Positions 1 to 10,494 of a stretch of DNA of 64,000 nt are shown in pieces (positions within the stretch are counted from its first letter, which is position 1; every line of letters begins with the position of its first letter). Origin of the DNA: Gnetum montanum. Its lineage: Eukaryota > Streptophyta > Gnetopsida > Gnetales > Gnetaceae. The position numbers and the translations under genes were made by a program. Where the stretch lies: assembly GCA_015680685.1 (NCBI GenBank), contig MNCI01016277.1:194502-258501 (forward strand). Reading direction: 5' to 3'. The notes under the pieces were generated by a model. That model was given only the letters and a program-made list of their open reading frames with translations. It did no database searches and was not told where the DNA came from.

Positions 1-45
1 CGGGACTCCACATGTAATGTATAAATTGTAAGCGTATGACCATAC
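1..45 (-). repeat. Inverted copy of the element B pre-3'-LTR segment
   Basis: Read as reverse complement, these 45 bases match 14977-15021 with only a handful of differences, nearly all transitions. The sequence just after the gap (from 50) matches 15041 onward in direct orientation. The segment is therefore flipped relative to the other LTR of the same element. It could be a real micro-inversion or an assembly artefact at the gap. Confidence 0.7.
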
Positions 46-49
46 NNNN
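46..49. other. Assembly gap (4 N)
   Basis: Four N bases separate an inverted segment from direct LTR sequence, so the join is not supported by sequence. Confidence 0.99.
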
Positions 50-2247
50 TTAATGTAATATAAATGTATTTTATATGTTATAAGGCTTTGTATTTATAGT
101 ATGATTATGATGTCTTAACATGCTTAAATAATGTGATTATGTACACTAGCCCTGTGTGATGTGTTAGATAGATAAAGTTGCAAGCAAGGGTGTTGGATTG
201 GGGTACAAGAGCACCTATCTAGTATGTCTTTATTCTCTGTGTGTGATTTTGGTATTTATGAATTTGCATGATAGTGCTATGTTGCATGATTTTTTAGTGT
301 GATTTTGACATGTGAATGTGTAGAGAATTTAATAAGGATCTCATAGGTTCAAATGAATTTTGATTTGGAGTCATGGTGTGTTTATTACGCATGATTAAAG
401 TTCATGGCATTAGTTGCAAAGGAAAAAATAAAAATAGCTTATGAAAAGATTTTATTTTTAAAAAATAATAAATAATTTAGAAGTCAATTAATGTTCCATT
501 TTCACATGATGTGCACTACCTTGGTTATGTATCTTTTTTTTATTTTTATTTTATTTTTGTTTGAAAAATAAAAAACCAATGCATAGAAGTAATGTTTATG
601 CATGAGGCATAAATCTTGTTTTATTTTAAACCAAAAAGACCCACCATCCTTTTGCATCGTCACCCATAAAAAAATCAATTTTTTCTATTTTCTTTTGTTA
701 TAGGGGAAACAAAAATGCACAGGAGCCTATTTTCTTTTATTTTTTTCTTCTCTCTCTTTTGGTTCCATATTTTTTTGAGTTCTAAGCTTTGTGGATAGTT
801 TTTTCTTACTATGAACCTAGATTTTGGATTATTGTGGCCATATCTACATAGCTGCAAAACTTATTTGAAGAAAAATAGAGTCTTATAGGATTTTTAAGAG
901 TTTTTTGCTTGTTTCGGCCTTTTTTCCCCAACAATTTTAATTGGTGGGTTTTCTTTACCTTTTCTCTATATTTTTATGCTAGATTAGTGTATATGAATAT
1001 GTAATGTGGGCATGTGGGGCAGATTGCCCAAAGACTAATCTTGGACATGTTATTTTGCACATTTTCAAAAATTATGCAATTTTGTTTATAAATTATTTAG
1101 TACTATATATGCGATGTATGGTATGATGTGGACTTGTAGAATATAATATGTGATGTTGATGAGGCTGGTATGTTTGGAATATGATATTTTTGGGGCCTAT
1201 TGGGGCATGAGCATTTTTAGGAGTTCTAATCCTTCTTGGCGGTAATTAAATATTATTAAATATTATTTCATTATTCAAACTTTGAATGCACATAACTTTG
1301 CTTCTAAGAGTCTAACTTAGGTAAAATTAGTGTCGTTGGGATCATTTTGGGAAGTACTTTCTAATCATGGGATTGGTTTTCTCTTTGGGCATATATCATC
1401 TTGAAGGTTATTATAGTGGTCATTTGTATGGAAGTACATCATATAGTTTGAGAAATATGGTATTGTTTTGTCATATCATGGTATTAATACTATTTTGTCG
1501 AATTATGGTATTTTTTTCATGGAATGATTATGACTATTAGGTGTCGATATATGTGATTATGTTATGTTTTTTTGCATGTGTTGTGCTTATGACGTGTTGG
1601 CTTAAGCTAGCTGGAATGTATACGTGTCTTTGTGACGATGCTTGTGATAATGGTTGGCGGCTAGTGCTAGCATGAGGATGTGGACTGATTAGTGATGAGG
1701 CATCCTAGAAGTAGTATGGATTGACCCCCCATTATGTTGCATCGGTGAGTCTCCTATCTTAGGCCTCATCTTGAGAGTGGAATAGCATAGGTGTGTTTCT
1801 CCCTATAGCTAGTACGTGGCATAGGTATGTTTGTCCCTACACTAGTCCTCTAGAAGTCTAGTGGTTGTGGGTCATAGGTTGACAGACCCTAGCACTGGTT
1901 GGATAAATAAAAGACTTGTAAGAAATGGTTTTTATGAGTACTCATGGTAATGCTTCACATGCTATACTAAGTGTAGATATGCTAGGGACCCCATGGGCTA
2001 TGTATATGATAGTATCAATTTGTGAGTCATATTGTTGATAATATGTGTTATGATTGGATTATGATTATGTAGATCATTAATTGTTTAACGGTATATTGTA
2101 GGTATGATGAAATGGGCATGATAGTGAAAATGTGTGTGATGTGGTGTAATGAATATATGATAGATAATGTCAAACTACAATTTTATCTGTGATTGTCTAA
2201 TAGCCATCTATCTTCTTCAATAATGATTATGTTAGCATTATGGACGA
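50..2247 (+). repeat. Element B 5' LTR, left part
   Basis: The first 1.35 kb matches the downstream LTR copy (about 15041-16368). The remaining 0.85 kb has no second copy in the window because the 3' LTR is truncated. The part ends at the GACGA target site of element A (2243-2247). With the right part (9884-10415), the LTR is about 2.7 kb, very long for Ty3/gypsy. I see no coding potential here. Confidence 0.75.
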
Positions 2248-2256
2248 TGATGAGAG

Positions 2257-2515
2257 TGGTTACTCTAATAATTAGAATGGTTATTATTAGGGTGGTTACT
2301 CTAATAATTAAAGTGGTTATTATTAGGGCGGTTACTCTAATTATTTGGGTGGTTATTATTAGAGCAATTATTATAATTATTAGAGTGGTTATCATTAGAG
2401 TGGAAATTTCTCTAAAATTAGAGGGGTAGTTTCTCTAAAATTAGAGTGGCAGTTTCTCTCTAAAATTAGAGGGGCAGTTTCTCTAAAATTAGAGTGGCAA
2501 TTTTTGTAATTATTA
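2257..2515 (+). repeat. U3 tandem repeats of element A (36-bp and ~24-bp units)
   Basis: About four 36-bp units built on GGTTACTCTAATAATTA and TGGTTATTATTAG are followed by about five 24-25-bp units built on AGTTTCTCTAAAATTAGAG. The array lies immediately upstream of the TATA box, where enhancer repeats of LTR promoters are found. Long open frames of Ile/Val/Thr on both strands here are artefacts of the repeat. Confidence 0.9.
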
Positions 2516-2534
2516 GAGTAGTTGCTCCCAAGCC

Positions 2535-2542
2535 TATAAATA
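2535..2542 (+). promoter_or_regulatory. TATA box of element A 5' LTR
   Basis: TATAAATA lies just after the U3 repeats, at the same place as 9130-9137 in the 3' LTR. It is the likely core promoter for genomic RNA. Confidence 0.75.
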
Positions 2543-3270
2543 CAGTGCCCAAGCACACAATAGGAGTCAAGAAGAAGAAGAAAATAAGAAGAATTTAGAG
2601 GAGGAAATATTTTAAGAGTCAAGTAGCGAAACTCTAGCCAAGTGCCCATAGCAGGAGGTCTAAGTGTGGACGAATCTTTATTTGAGCATTATGTACTTGA
2701 GCACACCTTGTGTATGAAAATAAAGAAAAGCTCTTGGATTCATCCTTACAGCACTTGAGACTTTTTTTCTTACTCATTTCCTTTATTTTATTTTCTTCTA
2801 CATTTATTTTATTTTATTTTATGCACTTTACATTTTTGTTATTAGCACACACAGTAAAATCACTTCAAGCATGCGTGTAACACTTGGTAACCCAATAATG
2901 ATTAGTGTTTGGTAATCCAAGTAGTGTTGTGCTGGTTCAGGATGTGTACGGCAAGTGAGAATGGATACTAATGTTAAGATTAGTTTAAAGCCTAGTTAAT
3001 TATTAGTTAAGTTAAATTAGTCACTTATTTATCCCTCTCTTTCCCTATTAGCATAGGACATAAAAACATAAAAGCTATAAAAATCATGTACCTCAAGCTT
3101 ACTTAACTATACAACCATAACAATACAAGTAAGTTTGGGAAGACAACGATTGATTAACCCTGAGTGTTCCATTAGGGCATGTAAGCACTTAGTCCTTGGA
3201 ATTCGACCAGATCGTGCATGAAACGCTTGTATTCGTATGGTTGAGCATAGGGGTACCTCGCCGATCATCA

Positions 3271-3290
3271 TTGGTGCCGTTGTCAGGGAC
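3271..3290 (+). promoter_or_regulatory. Primer binding site of element A
   Basis: TTGGTGCCGTTGTCAGGGAC directly follows the 5' LTR. The TGG-initial tract is complementary to a tRNA 3' end and resembles the tRNA-Asp-type site of many Athila/Tat elements, with a few transitions. Confidence 0.85.
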
Positions 3291-3416
3291 TTAGTTGTTT
3301 GTGTGCTACGTAGAACATAGGAAATCATCCATATTGTTGGGACGTTATAATGAACCCTTAGGGTTAATCAAAGAAAATATAAGAAAAAGGTAAATAACAC
3401 ACCAAATAATATGAAA

Positions 3417-5381
3417 ATGTCTCCTTCTTTGTATGAAAGTGCCTCACTACCTAGGTCTAAAATAGAAAACATTCGGTGACATAATACACATGATGTTGAT
3501 TCACCAGTCCCTCAAACTCATGATAAAGGTGGAAATTCTGATTGCAATCACTATCAGGGTCGAGACCGTAGAAGAGAAGGTAGTAGACACCATCATGGTG
3601 ATGGTTCTCCTCCTTCTTCACCTTCATCATCTCCTTCATCCTCTCCTTCAATATCTAGACATAGTCATAAAGGAAAATACCATGGGGATGAAGGTAGGCA
3701 AAGTGGAAGTCATAGACAAAACAGCCAGGAAAGGAGACGAGGGAACTCTAGAGAGTCACGACATAGAAGAAGGGAGAGTAGGGAATAACGTAGACATCAT
3801 AGACACCATGGACGAGATGATCATGATGAACCCCTCCTAGCTACTCAAAGTATGTTGAACATAACTGAGGCTACAAGGCATCAGAAAGATAGTAGGATCA
3901 AGAGATTAGATATGAAAAACATCCCACAATTTGAAGGGGGATATAACAATGATCCTCAAAATCATTTACAAGCATTACATGATGTGTGTGCCTTATAGAA
4001 CATAGAGAACAAATGGAAAAAACTTAAGTTGTTTCCACAGACATTAGTTAAAGAAGTGGAAAGCTGGTATCGATCTTTAGAACCAAAATCCATTCGTAGG
4101 TGGAGTACTATGTTAGAACTATTTAATGACAAGTACCAAACATACTCCCGAGTGTCAAACTTGCAAAAGTAAATCCAAGGTTGGAAACAAGGAGGACATG
4201 AACCCTTGGATGCTACCATGGGTCGATACTATACACTGTTACATTGTTTTCCTAGAAATGGTTATTCGCAAAGGGATCAACTACGCCATCTCGTGGATGG
4301 GCTTAGGCATGAAATGAGAAGAACCCTTGGGACTTATGTCCAAGGAAGACTATTCGATCTTAGGTCCCATCAAATTAAAAGACTATTGGAGAAAGTTGCT
4401 AAGAAAGAATGTGAGCTATGGAAGAGAGAAAGTGTAAAAGAGTATAACCAAGATCCTTCCCTTTGGAAGAGGGGAGTAAGATTTTGTGAGGATGAGGAAG
4501 AGTCACCACTTGAAGAGATAGTAAATAGGAAAAATGTTCCTATCCAAAAGATGATATTAAAAGTTTTGGCAAAGGTAGACCAAATGTGGGATTCCCTAGA
4601 TAATAGATTTCAAACTATTCTTAAAATAGTAGAAGATTCTAGAGAGCAAGGTAGTGATTGTGAAAAAAGAAAAAATAGAGAAGCTAAACATGCACATAGC
4701 AATGGTAAGGGCAAGGTTGCCATCATTGAAGAGGTTGTGGAGTTAGAAAGAGACAATGATAGTGGATGTGAAATATGTCAATATGACCATCCTAAGGGAT
4801 TTTTGCCTATAATCTCACATCTACGAGAGTCTAGGGTGTATGCACTCAACCCACGATTGAACAAATGGAAAGCACCCCAAAGGTTATCTTACCCCCAAGG
4901 TAACCCAAGACAGTTCCACCAACCCTTAACATAATATCGAAGTGGAACTCCACCACAATCGATTGAGCAATATCAATAGTGACAGCACCCACAATCATGG
5001 GGAATGCCACCACCAAGGCAACAATATCCTTACCAGCAACATAACTCGTATAGATATTATGCGCAGCAGCCAATCTCCCCACATGACTCTACTAGTCACA
5101 TCACTCCTCAACCTCACTACCAATCCTACGAGTATTATGGGACTCCCTCTTCTAGAGGTGATATTCCATAAGCATATCATCCTTCTCATCTGGCTGCATC
5201 TCTTGCACTAATAGCTCCACTACCATGTGCTCCCACGATTCAAGGTGAAATCCCTATCCAACCGCAGCAATGTAATGCCACAAGGGCTGTTAACTCTCAA
5301 CCTACTATTGGTTCTAACAACCACATGAAGAAAAGAAATTTCTTTAGAACCAACAGACCAACCAAGCCCTTGTAATCACAA
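3417..5381 (+). pseudogene. gag of element A (capsid/nucleocapsid region)
   Basis: The frame opens at ATG 3417 and is the same frame as the downstream protease. The N-terminal part is rich in Arg, His, Asp and Ser (about 3546-3840), including a Pro-Ser run. The central capsid-like part (about 3900-4640) has a block with IPQFEGGY, a conserved WYRSLEP and, near the end, KVDQMWDSLD. A Cys-Cys-His remnant with CEICQYDHPKG follows at about 4770, then a Gln/Pro/Tyr-rich linker (4850-5330). In-frame stops occur near the start and at several TAG positions; 4206-4934 is the longest clean stretch. Compared with element C it lacks most of an N-terminal segment of more than 100 codons. The start is chosen by similarity to C, D and E (M-S-x-S). 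Confidence 0.82.
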
Positions 5382-6014
5382 ATGGCTAATTCCTTAGATG
5401 CCTTAGTATTAATCAAAATTTTAGAGCCTCCTTCAACTCAAACATCGAGCTCAATGCATACGATTATGTTAACACATGCCATTACTGATTGGATTAATGT
5501 GGGCCACCTTCCCAGGAAATTCTCTAATCCTGGAAGCCCTCTAATCTATCTCCAAGTTGTTGAGAATGAACCATGTAAAGCTCTTCTAGACTCAGGTTTC
5601 AGAGTCAACTTAATATCACAAGAGATGTACAAAGCCTGGAACCTGCCTCCATTAAGGAAGAGTAATATTCGACTAGAGCTGGCCAACCAATCCATCACTA
5701 TCCCCTTGGGACTGGTGGAGGACATCGTTACCACTGTGTGTGGATGGTCATATCCAGCTAATTTCCTAGTAATACAAGTGAAAAATAGTAAAGGGGACTT
5801 CCCAATAATAATGGGAAGAGCATGGCTAAGTACTATAGATGCATGCCTGGGAATCTATGATCTTTCCCTAGAAATATCCAAGAAGAACACTTTTGAAAAG
5901 ATCGAGAAGAAGAAAGTTTCATGCATCGCATATAGTGACACAGGGTGCAATTGCATGCAAAGATCATGGGTTATGCAAAGTTTAGCATTTCCTGCATGCA
6001 ATCGGTGTGCATAA
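5382..6014 (+). pseudogene. Aspartic protease domain of element A
   Basis: The frame continues that of gag, so protease was made as part of a gag-pro polyprotein. The catalytic loop reads LLDSGFRVNLIS at about 5583, so the DSG triad motif is intact. The flap-to-C-terminal part has LELANQSITIPLGLVEDIV and later IIMGRAWLSTIDA, both typical of Athila-type proteases. The frame ends at 6014, and the following sequence continues the polyprotein with stops. It probably cleaved the polyprotein inside virus-like particles. Confidence 0.85.
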
Positions 6015-6845
6015 GACATTAATATGCAAAAGTGCTTATATGTAGTAGCCACATGACAAGAAGAAACCTAGTGGCTAATGGCTGATGAAGAGAGCAACTT
6101 ACTAAATGTGCATGGAACTAACTGAGGGGATAACTAGTGCTTACATTAAAGGCATAGATGCACTAGAGCAAGTTCGTTGCCAACTTCCAAGCCTTAACCT
6201 TCAAAACATCAACTGGGGGAAGTTGGAAATCCCTAAGAAATTTAAGCAAGAGCCTCTCAAGATGAAATCATTGCCCACCGGTATGGAATACACATTCCTT
6301 AAAAATGGAAACTCACTAATTATCAATGCTAAGCTTGCTCCTCAACAGATAGGACACAAAATTTCACACATAGGGATAGAGGTAAACCTCAAGAAAATCA
6401 AAGTTCTCCAAGAAAGTACCCATCATCTAGAAACTGTCAAAATATTTAATCATTCCTTGGACATACTAGCTACTATAGGATATTTATTGAGAACTTTTCA
6501 AAGGTTGCCAAACCATTGGTGGAATTAACGAGAAAGGACATACCTTTCGAACTGGGAGATAAGGTTCTCTATTGGAATCCCACACATGTGACAAAACGTA
6601 CTAAATTTCAAACACTATGGGAAGGACCTTATATTATTTATGCAACTTTTTCTTCAAGGGCCATGACAGTATACAAACTTGAGAACTTGAATAAGAAAAT
6701 TTTGGTCAACGTGCAACAAACCAAACCTTTTCATGAGCTTAGAATAGCCAGTACACATGCTACCTCTATTGATGGACAACCTTGCTCATTATTTCGGATC
6801 TCCTCCTTCCAACTTAGTCATGGGGGAGATGGCCACCAATGCTAA
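6015..6845 (+). pseudogene. pol remnant of element A (RT edge, RT thumb, integrase tail)
   Basis: A stretch at about 6280-6345 matches the N-terminal edge of RT in element E (EYTFLKNGNSLIINAKLAPQ). It then jumps to RT-thumb sequence (about 6375-6530) ending in VELTRKDIPF. Without any RNase H or integrase core it continues as an integrase C-terminal domain (6546-6750) with LGDKVLYWNP and LWEGPYII. At least two deletions and one frameshift made this arrangement. It encodes no active enzyme. Confidence 0.82.
6816..6826 (+). promoter_or_regulatory. Polypurine-tract-like motif after pol, element A
   Basis: AGTCATGGGGG followed by AGATGG overlaps the end of the integrase frame. It has the same core as the true 3' polypurine tract at 8795. 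Elements C, D and E have the same motif at the same place. Confidence 0.6.
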
Positions 6846-7369
6846 CCATTCTAGGCCCTCAGTTCTTTTTGAATTTTTTTTTACACATTATTTCAACTTT
6901 TCTTATTTTTGTTTTACACAATCGTTCATATTTTTACTATTTCTTTGTTTTCTTGATTGCTTTTTTTCATCATATAATAAGTGCTCATGATGGTGCATTG
7001 AATTATATAATATTGATTGCTAATATTTGATTTTTATCTTTGAATTATGATGTTGATATTAAGGTATGGTTCTTTTGATATAACAGGCAATGAGTCCACG
7101 CAATCCATGCATCCATGAATTTCTATGGTCTCTCTTGGCTTCGAACTGTACAATCCCTTTCTTTAAATAATAGAACTATCAACAAATTGGTGACTTGGTA
7201 TTTCTCAAACTAAGGAAGGACTCAAGGATTGAAAAGGGTGTGACTGCAAGGGGATTTGAGGCATTTGTGCTGGCCATTCTCTTGGGTGCTTGAATGTTTC
7301 CTTCTTGGGTTTTCCTTACCATTCTAATGTTGCTCCATTATCAGGAAGCTGAGCTAATAAAAATAATAA

Positions 7370-7544
7370 GTCTTTGCATGGTGTGGTTCTCATGCAGAAA
7401 AAAGGGAAAAAAAGTGAGAATTCAAAGCACACCCCTTTGACAAAATAAATGCAAAGAAATGCATGAGTCTTTGCATGGTGTGGTTCCCATTCAAAAAAAA
7501 CAACAACATGGGAATTCAAAGCACACCCCTTAGACCAAATAAAA
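7370..7544 (+). repeat. 97-bp tandem duplication of a hairpin-forming module
   Basis: The module begins GTCTTTGCATGGTGTGGTT at 7370 and again at 7467. Each copy can pair its GTGGTTCCCAT-type arm with a downstream ATGGGAATTC-type arm and ends AAAGCACACCCCTT. Element C (21222-21320) and element E (about 38282-38362, reversed) each have a single copy. Confidence 0.75.
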
Positions 7545-8234
7545 GGGATACAAGCACTAGTTATGGAACTAGAAAGATATGTTACCCATGCCTAAAGGTT
7601 CCCTCTAACTAAGGCCCTTTATCGCTTCCTACTTCTCCATCTCGCTCTCCTTAGAATGGTGGTGACTCTCTGTGGAAGCATTCTTGTTGCTTCAAGTGGA
7701 TGGATTGGTCAAGTGTGTTGATGCGAGGTCACTGGATGTGGTTTGTTTGAGTCTAGATTTGGGATGAGTTCTACTCAATCAAATTAACCATGAAATACAC
7801 AAGGGACTTTACACAACCTTGTTTGTGGGATTCCATTCCATTCTCTTCTCTTCATCTTTCTCCCCATTTTTCCACCTCATTTCTGATTTTATCAGTAGTC
7901 TATTTCTAGGTTGATGCATTTTTTTTCTTTGGTGAATTCTTGTGGGTAAGTTTTTAACTCTTGCTTCCAAATGACATTCCTAGAGCCTATAGACTCTTTG
8001 GTTTGTGGGTTTGTCATGGCATAAATGGCATGAACTTGCTTTGGGGAGGACCCACTAGCATTCCTTGTTGGTGCAATTGTTAACTTCTTTCCTTTAAACA
8101 TTTTCTACAATTGATCATTTCTTGTTTCATCCTCATCGATGACATCCATTTTATTGGCATTACCATTGTTATTTTTCCCCATCTTTCTTGTTCCTCATAT
8201 TTTTCCATTTTATAGCTACCGAAGGTTCACTCTT

Positions 8235-8245
8235 AGTCATGGGGG
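8235..8245 (+). promoter_or_regulatory. Second polypurine-like motif of element A
   Basis: AGTCATGGGGG followed by CCCTAG lies 560 bp before the true polypurine tract. Element C has the matching site at 21986-21996. Confidence 0.55.
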
Positions 8246-8794
8246 CCCTAGCACAAATTTTTTAATTTTCTCCATTTTACTATTCACCGAACCCCTACAC
8301 CTTGGGTAGTCACCTATGATAAATCTCCAAACTAGTTTTTGCCATAACCACAACTCAGGCAATGCGCTTCATCTCAAGGCAAGGTATCAACTGCATTATG
8401 GTTTATCTATCCTTGCTCATTTGTAACTATGTTGTGTGTGTAGATGGTGATCATACAAATAATGGACTAGGCTTGGAGGAAGCACTCAGGATGGACTGGA
8501 ACTGGAGCATTTACGAAAGGGGCAAGTCTAGTGGCATGGCTATGGATAAATAACGGAAGGAGCAATCTTAGCATTGGCAACAACACGCTTCATTTTCTTT
8601 CTCTCTCTTTCTCTACAAGCTACCAAATAAAGGCTTGGATGTCATTTATGTACAAGTATTCACCACAATGTTGTAATATGCTTATTGATCTGTCCACTGG
8701 GCACGTTAAGTCTATTATCTGCCAATTGTCAATTAGTCAATAATCCCATACCTTTCCAATATTTTGTAAGGAACTTGAGGATGAGTTTTCATTT

Positions 8795-8807
8795 AGTCGT
8801 GGGGGTA
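8795..8807 (+). promoter_or_regulatory. 3' polypurine tract of element A
   Basis: AGTCGTGGGGGTA abuts the TGATGAG start of the 3' LTR, the expected plus-strand primer position. The upstream flank GAGTTTTCATTTAGTC is shared with C and E. Confidence 0.85.
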
Positions 8808-9878
8808 TGATGAGAGCAGTTACTCTAATAATTATAATGGTTATTATTAGGTTGGTTACTCTAATAATTAAAGTGGTTATTATTAGGGTGGTTACTCTAA
8901 TAATTAGAGTGGTTATTATTAAGGCAATTACTCTAGTTATTAGAGTGGTTATTATTAGAGAAGTTACTCTAATTATTAGAGTGGTTATTATTAGAGTAGT
9001 AGTTTCTCTAAAATTAGAGGGACAGTTTCTCTAAAATTAGAGTGGCAGTTTCTCTCTAAAATTAGAGGGCAGTTTCTCTAAAATTAGAGTGGCAGTTTTT
9101 GTAATTATTAGAGTAGTTGCTCCCAAGCCTATAAATACAATGCCCAGGCATATAATAGGAGTCAAGAAGAAGAAGAAAAGAAGAAGAATTTAGAGGAGGA
9201 AGTCTTTTAAGAGTCAAGTAGTGAAACTCTAGCCAAGTGCCCATAACAGGAGGTCTAAGTGTGGATCGATCTTTATTTAAGCATTGTATACCTAAGAACA
9301 CCTTATGTACGACAATAAATATGAGCTCTTGGATTCATCCTTGCAGCACTTGAGATTTGTTTTCCTACTCATTTCCTTTATTTTATTTTCTTTTTCATTT
9401 ATTTTATTTTATTTTATTATTTTATTTTATGCACTTTACATTTATGTTATTAGCACACACAGTATGATCACTTCGAGCATGCGTGTAACACTTGGTAACC
9501 CAGTAACGATTAGCGTTTGGTAATCCCAGTAGTGTTGCACTGGTTCAGGATGTGTACGGAAAGTGAGAACGGATACTGGTGTTAAGATTAATTTAAAGCC
9601 TAGTTAATCAGTAGTTAAGTTAAATTAGTCACTTAGTTATCTCTCTCTTTCCCTATTAGCACAACACATAAAAACATAAAAACTATAAAAATCATGTACC
9701 TTAAGCTTACTTAACCATACAACTGTAACAATACAAGTAAGTTTGGGAAGATAATGATTGATTAACCCTGAGTGTTCCATTAGGGTGCGTAAGCACTTAG
9801 TCCTTGGAATTCGACCGGATCGTGCATGAAACGCTTATATTCGTATGGTTGAGCGTAGGGGTACCTTGTCGCTCATCA
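8808..9878 (+). repeat. Element A 3' LTR (1071 bp)
   Basis: Starts TGATGAG, ends GCTCATCA, and is followed by the GACGA target duplication. It is 48 bp longer than the 5' LTR, mainly because the U3 array (about 8815-9105) has roughly one more 36-bp unit. TATAAATA is at 9130-9137. Confidence 0.95.
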
Positions 9879-9883
9879 GACGA

Positions 9884-10415
9884 TATGGTGGATGTGTTCT
9901 TTTGAGCATGCGTAAGACTAATAGTTGTTATAGGCTGCCTTGTACCCCACTCCTCTCCTCTAATGCAACACTTGTCGACCATCTAGTAGGGTAAATGTAA
10001 AGTCTTTCTACTTAGTCTACATTATAGGTAAAAGGTATAGGAGCCTAGAAAAGCATGGAGAGGGACAATAGAGGAGGGGAAAATCTTTAGTTCTTGGTTA
10101 ATGTATACTTTTAAGTAAATTAGTATGGACTATGTATCATTATATGAAACTTTCTGTATTGTTATATATACAATGATGATGTTTATGTGTTTTTGTATTT
10201 TAGCAAAGTAGTGCATATTTTGATTTATGTAAACACATATAGTTTTATAAATTAAAATATATCTTTAGTTTGTGGTATGGTATGAAATTTATGTATAATT
10301 TAACCTTCCTTAATATCATGTATTCTACACATCATTGGTTTTTAGTTATCATGCTTTCATTGTAAGATTAATTGATCCTAGCATTACCCTACCCTAGTTA
10401 GGGAAAGGTGTTACA
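9884..10415 (+). repeat. Element B 5' LTR, right part
   Basis: This is the remainder of the LTR interrupted by element A. It ends GGTGTTACA, and the primer binding site follows three bases later. No second copy exists in the window. Confidence 0.75.
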
Positions 10416-10418
10416 TTT

Positions 10419-10430
10419 TGGTATCAGAGC
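10419..10430 (+). promoter_or_regulatory. Primer binding site of element B
   Basis: TGGTATCAGAGC is the classic complement of the 3' end of plant initiator methionine tRNA, used by chromoviruses and many copia elements. Confidence 0.95.
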
Positions 10431-10494
10431 TAATTTACTCTAATGTTGTATGATGGTTGGGATACTCACCCATTTGTGATTTCAAGTTACAAAT

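Larger units (their letters stand above)
2248..3270 (+). repeat. Element A 5' LTR (1023 bp)
   Basis: Starts TGATGAG and ends GATCATCA just before the primer binding site. It pairs with 8808-9878. The U3 holds tandem repeats (2257-2515) followed by a TATA box. The U5 holds a conserved tract (about 2880-3000 and 3160-3260) also seen in element C, ending in the shared GGGGTACCTC stretch. Confidence 0.95.
6846..8794 (+). other. 3' non-coding region of element A
   Basis: This 1.9-kb stretch between pol and the polypurine tract has no sense ORF that I recognise. It aligns in patches with element C (20640-22586) and, reversed, with element E (38000-39060). It includes a 97-bp duplication (7370-7544), a conserved GAAAGA-ATGTTACCCAT module (about 7566-7605) and a polypurine-like motif (8235-8245). 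It has neither the ORF3 nor the internal U3-like block found in D, E and F. Confidence 0.7.
2248..9878 (+). mobile_element. Element A: Athila-like Ty3/gypsy, pol-deleted
   Basis: This is a complete LTR-to-LTR insertion of 7.6 kb inside the 5' LTR of element B. Its ends are TGATGAG and CTCATCA, flanked by a perfect 5-bp target duplication GACGA (2243-2247 and 9879-9883). It has a tRNA-Asp-like primer binding site, gag fused in frame to protease, short RT remnants joined directly to an integrase C-terminus, a 2-kb 3' region and a polypurine tract. RT catalytic core, RNase H and integrase core are missing, so it could only have moved with enzymes supplied by a relative. It has no ORF3. Element C is its closest relative in the window. 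Confidence 0.92.

Noticed and set aside
2183-2429. Overlapping open frames on both strands rich in Ile, Thr and Val
   Set aside because: They arise from the U3 tandem repeats of element A; the same happens at 8807-9034.
2257-2515. CRISPR-like array
   Set aside because: Units are contiguous, with no unique spacers, and lie in an LTR of a plant retrotransposon.
3107-3328. 73-codon minus-strand frame across the 5' LTR end of A
   Set aside because: It spans the LTR and primer binding site and is absent as a frame in C and E; it is a chance frame.
10419-10430. Part of a tRNA gene
   Set aside because: Only the 3'-end complement is present, directly after an LTR; it is a primer binding site.
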